From positions 1-19,133 of the forward strand of contig CAZEBF010000018.1 in NCBI GenBank assembly GCA_964510235.1: a stretch of 19,133 nt of DNA. Reading direction: 5' to 3'. The translations under genes were made by a program, and so were the position numbers. Positions 1-7,729 of the stretch are shown here, piece after piece (within the stretch, counting starts at the first letter, position 1; the number at the start of each line of letters is the position of its first letter). This stretch comes from CAYUUR01 sp964510235. GTDB taxonomy: Bacteria; Patescibacteriota; Saccharimonadia; Saccharimonadales; CAYUUR01. The notes beneath the pieces are model-generated. The model did no database searches and was not told the DNA's origin. It was given only the letters and a program-made list of their open reading frames with translations.

Positions 1-737
1 CCCGGCATGTTTTTGTTATACAGGTAGATGAAGTTCTTAACGCTGTGAAACCGTGAAAAGCTACCAAGCTTGCTGCTGGTACCACCGATGTGATGATAGG
101 CCACTGCCTCTGGTGTGTACCAGACTTTCCAGCCGGCCAGCTGGGCTCGAAAACTGATATCAACATCTTCAAAGTAGGCAAAGAAATCCTCATCAAACAA
201 ACCGATGTCTTGGAACATTTTTGCTCGGTACAAACTAGCGCCACCAGTTGCCCCAAACACGTACTCGGCAGTATCGTACTGGCCTTTATCTCTATCGCCC
301 CTACCTCGTGGTGAGGGCATACCATTGAGCCGGCAGAAGTCACCGGTGCTATCGATGTGCTGCTTGTCCATCTTCATGAATTTACCGGTCACAATACCAA
401 GTTTAGGATTAGCATCCATTGCTTTCACGAGCTTTTCTAGCCAATCAGGTTCAGCTACGGCATCGTTATTAAATAGGGCGATATGTGTGAAATCATGCTC
501 GAGAGCATACTGTATGCCATGATTGACCCCACCTGCAAAACCAAGGTTCGACGGCAGTTTAAGCAGCGTAACGGAGGGAAACTTCTTTTCTACTAGCTTA
601 TCTGAGCCATCAGACGAGCCATTATCGACCACAATGACTGTAGCGGCTTGCGATTGCTTCATTAGTGACCCTAGACAATCAACGATAAAATCGTTGCCGT
701 TCCAATTAGGTATCACAACTGCGACATTAGTTTTCAT
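1..737 (-). CDS. GT2 family glycosyltransferase, rhamnosyltransferase-like (partial, runs off left edge)
   Basis: The minus-strand frame opens with ATG at 737-735 and stays open to the window edge, giving 245 residues without a stop. The start reads MKTNVAVVIPNWNGNDF, the classic N-terminal beta strand of a GT-A fold. Visible motifs are VVDNGSSDGS (about residues 37-46), NLGFAGGVNHG (64-74), the FNND metal-site variant (89-92), FGATGGASLYR (161-171) and FFAYFEDVDISFRAQLAGW (185-203), whose ED pair is the expected catalytic site. This is the pattern of GT2 enzymes that add rhamnose or similar sugars to growing surface glycans from a nucleotide-sugar donor in the cytoplasm. The start is preceded by a weak purine-rich AGAAGAA ribosome site. 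It is transcribed away from the ABC exporter with 40 bp between starts. Family is clear; donor and acceptor are not. Confidence 0.93.
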   Translation of the reverse strand, partial: MKTNVAVVIPNWNGNDFIVDCLGSLMKQSQAATVIVVDNGSSDGSDKLVEKKFPSVTLLKLPSNLGFAGGVNHGIQYALEHDFTHIALFNNDAVAEPDWLEKLVKAMDANPKLGIVTGKFMKMDKQHIDSTGDFCRLNGMPSPRGRGDRDKGQYDTAEYVFGATGGASLYRAKMFQDIGLFDEDFFAYFEDVDISFRAQLAGWKVWYTPEAVAYHHIGGTSSKLGSFSRFHSVKNFIYLYNKNMP

Positions 738-754
738 AAGTTCTTCTACTATTC

Positions 755-760
755 TATAAT
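755..760 (+). promoter_or_regulatory. candidate -10 box for the ABC exporter operon
   Basis: A perfect TATAAT hexamer lies in the 40-bp divergent gap, 17 nt before the ATG at 778. A ribosome-binding GGAG at 765-768 follows at once, so transcription from this box would give a leader of only about 11 nt. The -35 position (about 732-737) reads TTTCAT, which is weak. It could be chance in AT-rich sequence, but it is the only good hexamer in the gap. Confidence 0.35.
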
Positions 761-777
761 AGATGGAGCAATAACCC

Positions 778-1584
778 ATGAAACACATTTTTTCCAAACA
801 AAACCGCGCACTATTAGCAGAGCTTGTCCGAACAGACTTCAAACTACGCTACCAAGGCTCAGTACTTGGCTACGCCTGGTCACTACTGCGGCCTCTTCTA
901 CTGTTCGGGATTCTTTATGTAATATTTGTTCTTGTGTTGAAGTCTGGCGACGGTATACCACACTTCCCAGTGTACCTATTGCTAGGAATTGTTCTCTGGA
1001 CATTTTTCACAGATATGACGCAGCAAAGTCTCGGGTCAATTGTTGCGCGAGGTGATCTTATTCGGAAGATCCGCATCCCCCGCTGGATGATTGTACTTAG
1101 TAGTAGCGTTTCGGCACTAATCAACCTTGGTCTTAACCTGATAGTTGTCGGTATATTTATGGTATGGAATGGTGTAGAGGTGACAAGCTATATCTTACTA
1201 CTACCGCTGATTGTGCTTGAAATATACCTTTTTGCGCTCGGCATCTCTTTGTTGCTTTCTGCCGCATTTGTGAGGTTTCGCGATGTCAACTATATCTGGG
1301 AAGTTGCTATTCAAGCAGGTTTTTATCTCACGCCAATACTGTATGCGATGACAATAATCACCAATGAAACAGCCCGAAAGGCCCTACTCATCAATCCGCT
1401 TGCACAAGCAATCCAAGACGCGCGTTTCGTAACTGTCACACAAGACGATAAAGTTATCACTGCTGCACGAGCTTTCGACGGTGGTTGGTATATGTTCATA
1501 CCTCTTGTTATCGTTTTTTCGGTGCTCGCCCTAGGGGTCTCATATTTCAGAAGCCAATCAGAAACTTTTGCGGAGAATATCTAA
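778..1584 (+). CDS. ABC-2 type polysaccharide exporter, permease subunit (Wzm-like)
   Basis: A 268-residue integral membrane protein of the ABC-2 family that forms the channel for exporting a completed polysaccharide across the cytoplasmic membrane. The N-terminal amphipathic segment contains RYQGSVLGYAWSLLRPLLL (residues 24-42), a hallmark of Wzm/RfbA/TagG permeases. About six hydrophobic segments follow, near residues 36-54, 62-80, 105-130, 137-160, 172-190 and 236-256. Length is typical for the family. The ATG at 778 has GGAG at 765-768 upstream. The stop TAA overlaps the next gene's ATG by one base (1584), so it is translationally coupled to its ATPase partner. A teichoic-acid TagG-type role cannot be told apart from sequence alone, but the carbohydrate-binding domain on the partner ATPase favours an O-antigen-like Wzm/Wzt system. 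Confidence 0.93.
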   Translation: MKHIFSKQNRALLAELVRTDFKLRYQGSVLGYAWSLLRPLLLFGILYVIFVLVLKSGDGIPHFPVYLLLGIVLWTFFTDMTQQSLGSIVARGDLIRKIRIPRWMIVLSSSVSALINLGLNLIVVGIFMVWNGVEVTSYILLLPLIVLEIYLFALGISLLLSAAFVRFRDVNYIWEVAIQAGFYLTPILYAMTIITNETARKALLINPLAQAIQDARFVTVTQDDKVITAARAFDGGWYMFIPLVIVFSVLALGVSYFRSQSETFAENI

Positions 1585-2792
1585 TGTCAAGTGAAACTAA
1601 CGCAGTAATCGTCTCGGGACTTACCAAGGTTTTTAAGCTGCCACACGATAAGCAATCTTCCATCAAAGGCTCAATAATAAGTGTTGTACGAGGTACCGCA
1701 AGAACCTACGAGAAGCAGCAAGTACTCGATAGTATCTCTTTTGAAGTAAAAAAAGGTGAATTTTATGGTATCGTCGGTCGCAACGGCAGCGGGAAGAGCA
1801 CCCTGCTAAAAATACTTGCAGGTATTTATACACCAACTTCCGGTAAGGTTATAGTAAACGGACAACTAACTCCTTTCATTGAACTAGGAGTCGGCTTTAA
1901 TCAAGAGCTTACCGGTCGTGAGAACGTTTTTTTAAATGGTGCACTGCTCGGTTTCACTCGTAAAGAAATGGCTGCAATGTATGACGAGATAGTTGCTTTT
2001 GCTGAGCTTGAGCGGTTCATGGACCAAAAACTCAAAAACTACTCATCTGGAATGCAAGTGCGGCTTGCTTTTTCTATAGCCATTCAAGCGAAAGGTAACA
2101 TTTTACTCATTGATGAAGTACTTGCTGTGGGCGACACGGCTTTTCAGAAAAAGTGCTATGCGGTGTTTCAGGCCTTAAAACGCGAAGGCAGAACAGTTGT
2201 GTTTGTGACGCACAGCATGGGTGATGTTGAGCGGTTCTGTGATCGTGTGCTCGTGCTTGATAAAGGCACGCAAATCGGCGTATACGAACCACACGAAGCA
2301 AGAGTTATTTATGAGAAAATGAACCAACCCGCAGAAGCGGATGCAGCGGGTGAAGGCCAAAAGAGTCGTTGGGGAAGCGGACCAGTTGTTGTTGATAAAG
2401 TAGAGGTGAAAAGTGATAATAAGCCGCTGAAGCGAAGCGTAAAACCTAATGCGCCACTCGACATAACAATTCATCTAAAAACAACACGACCACTTAAGTC
2501 GCATGAGAAAAATATAACCGTAGGTATGAATATTTTCTCGGAAGATGGACACAATCTATTCGGTCCAAACACTAATGAGTACACAGTTAAGGCAACGACC
2601 AAGCAACTATCGCTCCACATACCAAAACTAAATTTGAACAAAGGACAATACTTCTTAACGTTTGCGATCTTTGACGAGAAATCAATCGAAAACTACGACC
2701 ACCTTGATCGAACAGTCACGTTCTTTGTTGACGTTGACAATACCTATTATGGATCTGTCGACTTTGATCATTCCTGGAGTATTGATACATAA
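1584..2792 (+). CDS. ABC-type polysaccharide exporter, ATP-binding subunit with C-terminal glycan-binding domain (Wzt-like)
   Basis: A 402-residue ATPase powering glycan export with the permease encoded just upstream. The nucleotide-binding domain has Walker A GRNGSGKST (65-73), the signature YSSGMQVRLAF (153-163), Walker B ILLIDE (173-178) and the switch histidine in FVTHS (H210). Residues from about 262 to 395 form an extra domain beginning RWGSGPVVVDKVEV. It matches the style of the Wzt C-terminal beta-sandwich that, in characterised O-antigen exporters, recognises the non-reducing end of the finished polymer. The frame is open from 1485, but the start is placed at ATG 1584 because GGAG (1572-1575) is correctly spaced and the codon overlaps the permease stop (TAATG). 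Export of a modified glycan is inferred from the extra domain and the methyltransferase that follows. Confidence 0.94.
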   Translation: MSSETNAVIVSGLTKVFKLPHDKQSSIKGSIISVVRGTARTYEKQQVLDSISFEVKKGEFYGIVGRNGSGKSTLLKILAGIYTPTSGKVIVNGQLTPFIELGVGFNQELTGRENVFLNGALLGFTRKEMAAMYDEIVAFAELERFMDQKLKNYSSGMQVRLAFSIAIQAKGNILLIDEVLAVGDTAFQKKCYAVFQALKREGRTVVFVTHSMGDVERFCDRVLVLDKGTQIGVYEPHEARVIYEKMNQPAEADAAGEGQKSRWGSGPVVVDKVEVKSDNKPLKRSVKPNAPLDITIHLKTTRPLKSHEKNITVGMNIFSEDGHNLFGPNTNEYTVKATTKQLSLHIPKLNLNKGQYFLTFAIFDEKSIENYDHLDRTVTFFVDVDNTYYGSVDFDHSWSIDT

Positions 2793-2793
2793 T

Positions 2794-3822
2794 ATGAACC
2801 TGAACGAGCTTAACCCAGACGCCTTCTCTCGTTTTGCGCTCACTTGCGCAGAGATAAAAAAAGTTGCGAACGGACGAACTATACACATCCTTGATATTGG
2901 CGGTTCAAGTAAATACCTATATGAGTTCCTGACCGCAAACAATATCAAATTCCAACTTACCGTAGTGGATATTGTTGACTATGAAGACAAACCAAAGGAC
3001 GTGAGCTTTATATTACAGTCTGCTGAAAAACTTAAAGAAAGTGATGACACCTATGATGTAGTCACGGCAATAGACGTTCTAGAGCATATTCCAGGCGCAA
3101 AGATGAAATCATCGATTGTTAGCGAAGCGCTACGTGTGAGTAAAGACACAGTTATAATCGCTGGGCCGTTCAAAAACGAAAACGTTACCCGCTATGAACA
3201 CATGCTCAATGATCAAAACACCAAATTCTTTATGCAAGGACAAAAGTGGCTCGTGGAGCATTTTGAGTATGGCAAGCCTGTACATAGTGCGATAGAAAAA
3301 ATCATGCAACAAAGCGCGCACGAAGTTTACTCATACACGACACTGCCCCTCACAGATTGGTATGTTTCGAGTCTCGTAAACCTCCTCACTTCGGTCTCAA
3401 AAGACATTCCCTTACGCAAGATACAGCAGCTAAACACTCAATACAACGTACGTTTTGAGTCTGATGATGACACCATCTACACTACGGACCGTGAATCAGG
3501 TTACCGTACGTTTCTTGTCGCAAAAAAGTCTGCGACCCAAATACAAACGACAATAACTAAGCCAAAGCACATTAAACGATTAGTTGGGGTCGAAACGTAT
3601 GTTGATGTGCTTGCAGGGGCAGTTCACAAAAACAGAACTGGCGCACAGCTGAAGAAAGATATACTATGGCACAAGAGTGAGAACGCACGGCTGACGAAAG
3701 AAGTCTTGGATCTTAGAGAGAAAGTGAGCAAGCATGAACAATCAGTTGATCGCGATGTACCACATCGCATTAACCAGAAGGTACACCAGTTAATTAAAGG
3801 TCAAGGAAAGAAGAAAAAATGA
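2794..3822 (+). CDS. class I SAM-dependent methyltransferase with C-terminal coiled coil
   Basis: A 342-residue protein. The SAM-binding glycine motif is ILDIGGSSKYL (residues 32-42), the acidic end of strand 2 is TVVDIVD (56-62), and the post-I motif is DVVTAIDVLEHIP (88-100), as in Methyltransf_11/23 proteins. Residues of about 283-316 (QLKKDILWHKSENARLTKEV onward) have strong heptad character and are followed by a highly basic tail ending KGQGKKKK. The frame is open from 2662, but ATG 2794 is chosen because it follows the Wzt stop by one base and has GGAG at 2776-2779, a rather long 14 nt away. Its stop overlaps the next start as ATGA. Placed right after a Wzt with a glycan-binding domain, it may methylate the glycan terminus, as capping methyltransferases do in other Wzm/Wzt pathways; that role is inference. 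Confidence 0.85.
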   Translation: MNLNELNPDAFSRFALTCAEIKKVANGRTIHILDIGGSSKYLYEFLTANNIKFQLTVVDIVDYEDKPKDVSFILQSAEKLKESDDTYDVVTAIDVLEHIPGAKMKSSIVSEALRVSKDTVIIAGPFKNENVTRYEHMLNDQNTKFFMQGQKWLVEHFEYGKPVHSAIEKIMQQSAHEVYSYTTLPLTDWYVSSLVNLLTSVSKDIPLRKIQQLNTQYNVRFESDDDTIYTTDRESGYRTFLVAKKSATQIQTTITKPKHIKRLVGVETYVDVLAGAVHKNRTGAQLKKDILWHKSENARLTKEVLDLREKVSKHEQSVDRDVPHRINQKVHQLIKGQGKKKK

Positions 3823-6800
3823 GCGAATACACTGACTATCCAGACGACCACATAGAAGAGTTGTATGCGGAAATACATGAACTTCGTGAGGGCAATGCGC
3901 ACCTTACTCACGAACTCAATACTATATATGGTTCAGTTGCCTATCGCACCGGGAGTGCAGCACGGACAGTATTACGTGAGCCGGCAACCGCACTCAAAAT
4001 TGTCCGACGCATAGCGCGAACTACAAAACTGCTTCGACCAGAAACATTCCGTAATCTTAGAAAAACTCCGCCAACAAACTCATTTATAACCAATGCAGAA
4101 TACAAAAAATGGCAACGAACGTTTGAGCCAAAAAGTAAGGATCTTGCCGAGCAAAGAAAGCACGCAAAGACACTCAAAAAACAACCGCTCTTCAGTATTA
4201 TCACACCAGTATTTAAGCCACCAGAGGCGGTGCTTGTTGAACTTATTGAGTCGGTATTGAAACAAACCTATGGTAATTTTGAGTTGTGTCTTGGTGAATT
4301 CTCAGGAGACAAGACAACCAGGCGCGTACTAAAAACGTTTGCAGAACAAGACTCGCGTATCAAGATTAAATTCTTTGATGACAATGACGGTATATCAATT
4401 AACTCAAACCGATGTCTTGATATGGCAACTGGAGAGTATGTTTGTCTGCTTGATCATGACGACACCTTGAGTCCTGATGCTTTGTATGAAAATGCTCTGC
4501 TCCTTAACGAAAAAGATTATGATTTTATATATTCTGATAAAGATAAGATCGACGAGGCGGGCAACAGATTTGACCCAATGTTCAAACCCGATTGGTCGCC
4601 AGAAATAATGATCACCGCAAATTATCTCACTCATTTCAATGTGTTTAAGAAATCGATAGTAGAGGAGATTGGCCGTTGGGACAAAGAAACAGATGGGGCT
4701 CAGGATTGGGATCTTTTCTTGCGAATTATCGAAAAAAGCAAACTCATAGGACACATTCCAAAGATCCTCTATCATTGGCGAGTGATTGCAACTTCTACAG
4801 CGCTTTCAATTAGTACTAAACCGTATGCACTTGAAGGTCAGAAGAAAGCAATCCACAAACATATCGCTTCCCTTGGTATTGATCAGCCAACCGTTCATCA
4901 TGAGAAGAACGGAGCTTTGAGCTTAGAGTGGGGTTCGGCGCCAATGAAAGCAAAGCGTGTTCACTGCATTATAACAACCGACACCGAGAACTATGCTCAC
5001 GCAAAACGACTCGCAAGGAAGCTAACTAAGTCCTCGGTGATATCCAAAGACAATATCACCATAAATGACACCAACAACGAAAAGCAGCTTGCACAAACGA
5101 TTACCAAACACAGAAGCAAGAACGACATAATACTGTTTATTGACGCACAAGTTACGATGTTCAACAGAAAAAACTGGCTTGAAGAGCTTGTTGGTTGGTT
5201 ATCTATTCCTGGGGTTGGTATAGCCGCACCTCAAACATACAACAAATACGGGGTATTTTTAGAAGCCGGGAGAGTGATTGGCCTCGGTTCTTCGGCAACA
5301 CCGCTATTTGCTGGTGAAACGTACCTACCGGGAGTATTTGGATATAGAGAGTGGAGTCGCAATACTACCCTGCCGTCCATGTCGTGCTTCGCAGTAAACA
5401 CTTCAGCGCTGAGCAACATAGACGTGTTACAACAAGGTGTTCAGGGCCTGAGAGAGGTTGCGCTAACATCTGCACTGAACGGCTACCGCGCTGTTGTGAC
5501 GCCATTTGTTTCAGTTACACTAAACACTACCTCAATCCATGAGCCGCCAATGAGTGAAAAGAACACTAAGGACATCAAGAAGCTACTACCTCAATTACGT
5601 GATCCATATTTTTCTGAAAACATAGATGCCAACACGCAATACATATCTTTTAATACCGAGAAGAGTATTCTTGCGCGTCAAAAGATTATCCAGTCACAAC
5701 TAGATAAACCGATAGGCTACGACCCTAACGTTACTTCGAAAGCTACAGATGATGCTTCAGAAACGTTTCCACTTGTTGGCTACAGAAGAGATGCATATAT
5801 TCTTACAAAGACAGCTGACTACTCTACAGCTGACGTTAAGAGAAGCAAAATAATAACAAGCAACCACACCCCAATAAATACTGTTGATTCGGCACTTTGG
5901 ATTTTGCCACAGTTTACGACATTGTATGCTGGGCTCAAAAATATCTTCTCGCTCGCTAGCGTCATGTCTGAAACAGAAAATACCAAACACACGTTCTATA
6001 TAACTTCTTTAGAAGATGTAGACGGTGTTAAAGAGCTTGTCGCTCATTCGTTCCCGAGTCTCAAAGATGCACATTTTGTAAACAATCCGCAATATAGAGA
6101 GTTAAAAGACACTGCCGAGTTTACGATAGGTCTATGCAGCTTATGGACAACAGCCTACGAGCTTCTTCTCAACAATAATGTGAAAAGAAAACTCTATATC
6201 ATTCAGGATAATGAGACGAGCTTTTATCCGCGAGGTTCAATTTACGGGCTTGTTAATGCGACATACGATTTTGGATTCTGGGCGATTGCAGGAACAGGAG
6301 CACTTAAAGATTGGTACTTATCAACCAAAGGCAATAGAGCGATTGTTCTAGAATCAGATCTTGATGTGGGGGCGTATCTTCGTTATGGAGAATCAAACAC
6401 GGCAAAAAAAGTAAATAAAAAACCACGAATATTGTTCTATGCGAGACCTGACGCGCCTCGAAATGGTTTTGAGCTGGGTTTGAATGCGCTCAATGCATTG
6501 GCAGAAAAGAAGAAGGGTGAAATCGACATTGTGCTTGCTGGAGCGGACTTCGATATCACTCAGTATAGTGATCTACATCCATCGATTCGTTTGGCTGGAA
6601 AGGTGCCATACGCCCAGCTTGCCGAGTTCTATGCCAGTTTTGATGCAGCACTTTTCCTTATGTTTAGTGAACATCCAGGAGTGTTCGCACTTGAGATGAT
6701 GGCATCTTCCTGCCCGGTGGTTATTAATAAGCACGACAACAATAGTTGGAACGAGCTGTATATTGATGGTGAGACTTGCTTGGTTGCAGAGCCATCAGTA

Positions 6801-6959
6801 ACCTCTGTGGCGATGGCGCTCGAACAAGTCGTTTCGGACGGCACGTTACGCAAGAAGTTGATTACGAACGGCAAATCACTCGCACGTCGTTATCATGATG
6901 CTGATTACAAGACACAAGCTACGAAAGCCTTACAATTCATCAAAGGCAATGACAAGTGA
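3819..6959 (+). CDS. three-module glycosyltransferase: GT2, degenerate GT2-like, GT4 (WsaF-like)
   Basis: A 1046-residue cytoplasmic enzyme, probably assembling a surface glycan. Residues 9-36 are heptad-like. Module 1 (about 124-350) is an intact GT2: FSIITPVFKPP, the DHDD metal motif (212-215), and AQDWDLFLRI (294-303) with the catalytic-type aspartates. Module 2 (about 380-570) has the shape of a second GT2, with NWLEELVGWLSIPGVGIAAP (452-471), but the usual DDD is IDAQ (441-444) and the usual D-V-D-L acidic site is REVAL (545-549), so it looks catalytically dead. Module 3 (about 690-1042) resembles WsaF-type GT4 rhamnosyltransferases: ILPQFTTLYAG, KLYIIQDNETSFYPRGS and FLMFSEHPGVFALEMMASSC (946-965). 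It overlaps its neighbours by ATGA at 3819 and at the GTGATG at 6956-6961, indicating one transcript. Rhamnose as the sugar is inferred from family resemblance. Confidence 0.92.
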   Translation: MSEYTDYPDDHIEELYAEIHELREGNAHLTHELNTIYGSVAYRTGSAARTVLREPATALKIVRRIARTTKLLRPETFRNLRKTPPTNSFITNAEYKKWQRTFEPKSKDLAEQRKHAKTLKKQPLFSIITPVFKPPEAVLVELIESVLKQTYGNFELCLGEFSGDKTTRRVLKTFAEQDSRIKIKFFDDNDGISINSNRCLDMATGEYVCLLDHDDTLSPDALYENALLLNEKDYDFIYSDKDKIDEAGNRFDPMFKPDWSPEIMITANYLTHFNVFKKSIVEEIGRWDKETDGAQDWDLFLRIIEKSKLIGHIPKILYHWRVIATSTALSISTKPYALEGQKKAIHKHIASLGIDQPTVHHEKNGALSLEWGSAPMKAKRVHCIITTDTENYAHAKRLARKLTKSSVISKDNITINDTNNEKQLAQTITKHRSKNDIILFIDAQVTMFNRKNWLEELVGWLSIPGVGIAAPQTYNKYGVFLEAGRVIGLGSSATPLFAGETYLPGVFGYREWSRNTTLPSMSCFAVNTSALSNIDVLQQGVQGLREVALTSALNGYRAVVTPFVSVTLNTTSIHEPPMSEKNTKDIKKLLPQLRDPYFSENIDANTQYISFNTEKSILARQKIIQSQLDKPIGYDPNVTSKATDDASETFPLVGYRRDAYILTKTADYSTADVKRSKIITSNHTPINTVDSALWILPQFTTLYAGLKNIFSLASVMSETENTKHTFYITSLEDVDGVKELVAHSFPSLKDAHFVNNPQYRELKDTAEFTIGLCSLWTTAYELLLNNNVKRKLYIIQDNETSFYPRGSIYGLVNATYDFGFWAIAGTGALKDWYLSTKGNRAIVLESDLDVGAYLRYGESNTAKKVNKKPRILFYARPDAPRNGFELGLNALNALAEKKKGEIDIVLAGADFDITQYSDLHPSIRLAGKVPYAQLAEFYASFDAALFLMFSEHPGVFALEMMASSCPVVINKHDNNSWNELYIDGETCLVAEPSVTSVAMALEQVVSDGTLRKKLITNGKSLARRYHDADYKTQATKALQFIKGNDK

Positions 6960-7711
6960 TGAGTATTTTAAAGAGAATTAGTACTGACGCTCCTCGTTGT
7001 GATGTGTGTGCGAGTAAGAAAAGCACCCTATTCAGAAAGGTTGGGAAACACACGTATCAGACTTGCAGTAAGTGCGGCACTATTTACTTGATTACTCGAG
7101 AACTCAATTTACAAAAAAAACGCAAGACGTATCTAGAGAATCCCGAAGCATACCTAGACATCATTAACCCACACGGTACTCGTTATATGGCGGGGTGTGT
7201 CGATGCGGCGTATGCAAGTAAGATTGGGCCAGAAAAAGGAAAGTTGCTTGAAATTGGTTCTGGGCTTGGCCATTTGTCATACATGCTGTTTTCTCGCGAC
7301 TGGGACGTTTCTTGTCTTGAGCTAAGCCAAGCCGCTGTTGACTGGTCTGAGAAAGTATTTAAACTCCCAACCCACACTACGCCCATTGAAAAGTTTACGG
7401 AAAAGGACTTTAAAGCGTTCGTAATGGTTGAGGTGATTGAGCATCTATACAACCCATACGATGCGTTGGCGCAGATTCGCAAACTAGCAGCAAAAAATTC
7501 ACTTTTGTTTGGTACTACACCAAATATTAATAGCGAGCATTGGAGAATAAGCGAACAAGACATATACCAGCCACATGATCATATTGTTCTCTTTTCGAAG
7601 TCGTCGCTGACTACGCTACTAAAAAAAGCAAAACTACGTGACATAACAATTGAGTACTTTGGGATGGGCGAAAAGAACGATTCCAACCTAATGTTCAGCG
7701 CAAGAATATAA
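6956..7711 (+). CDS. SAM-dependent methyltransferase with N-terminal four-cysteine zinc-binding motif
   Basis: A 250-251 residue protein. The N-terminus carries CDVC (C15, C18) and CSKC (C37, C40), a treble-clef-like zinc site common in sugar or small-molecule methyltransferases. The SAM motif is KLLEIGSGLGHLS (96-108), with acidic residue E122 after strand 2 and VEVIEHLYNPYDAL (158-171) as the post-I region, a Methyltransf_23 pattern. The start is ambiguous: GTG at 6956 overlaps the upstream stop as GTGA, and ATG at 6959 is the next codon. A modest AAAGG at 6942-6946 precedes both. The choice changes the protein by one residue. As the last gene of the exporter group it probably methylates a sugar in the exported glycan; O- versus C-methylation cannot be read from the sequence. 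Confidence 0.88.
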   Translation: MMSILKRISTDAPRCDVCASKKSTLFRKVGKHTYQTCSKCGTIYLITRELNLQKKRKTYLENPEAYLDIINPHGTRYMAGCVDAAYASKIGPEKGKLLEIGSGLGHLSYMLFSRDWDVSCLELSQAAVDWSEKVFKLPTHTTPIEKFTEKDFKAFVMVEVIEHLYNPYDALAQIRKLAAKNSLLFGTTPNINSEHWRISEQDIYQPHDHIVLFSKSSLTTLLKKAKLRDITIEYFGMGEKNDSNLMFSARI

Positions 7712-7729
7712 GTTCGTGAGACAGAATCA

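Noticed and set aside
205..759. Two plus-strand open frames covering 205-522 and 523-759
   Set aside because: They are antisense to the GT2 gene at 1-737, whose motifs (DNGSSDGS, FNND, FEDVD) are unmistakable.
4404..4775. A minus-strand open frame of 123 codons inside the large glycosyltransferase gene
   Set aside because: It lies wholly opposite the well-supported GT2 module, and its translation has no recognisable motif; it is an antisense shadow.
3819..6961. TGA recoding to glycine, as in Absconditabacteria/Gracilibacteria
   Set aside because: TGA clearly ends several genes in stop/start overlaps (ATGA at 3819 and 18849, GTGA at 6956), and no conserved domain needs TGA read-through.
7183..7563. 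A minus-strand open frame of 126 codons
   Set aside because: It is opposite the SAM-binding core of a clear methyltransferase, has no plausible promoter or ribosome site and shows no domain pattern.
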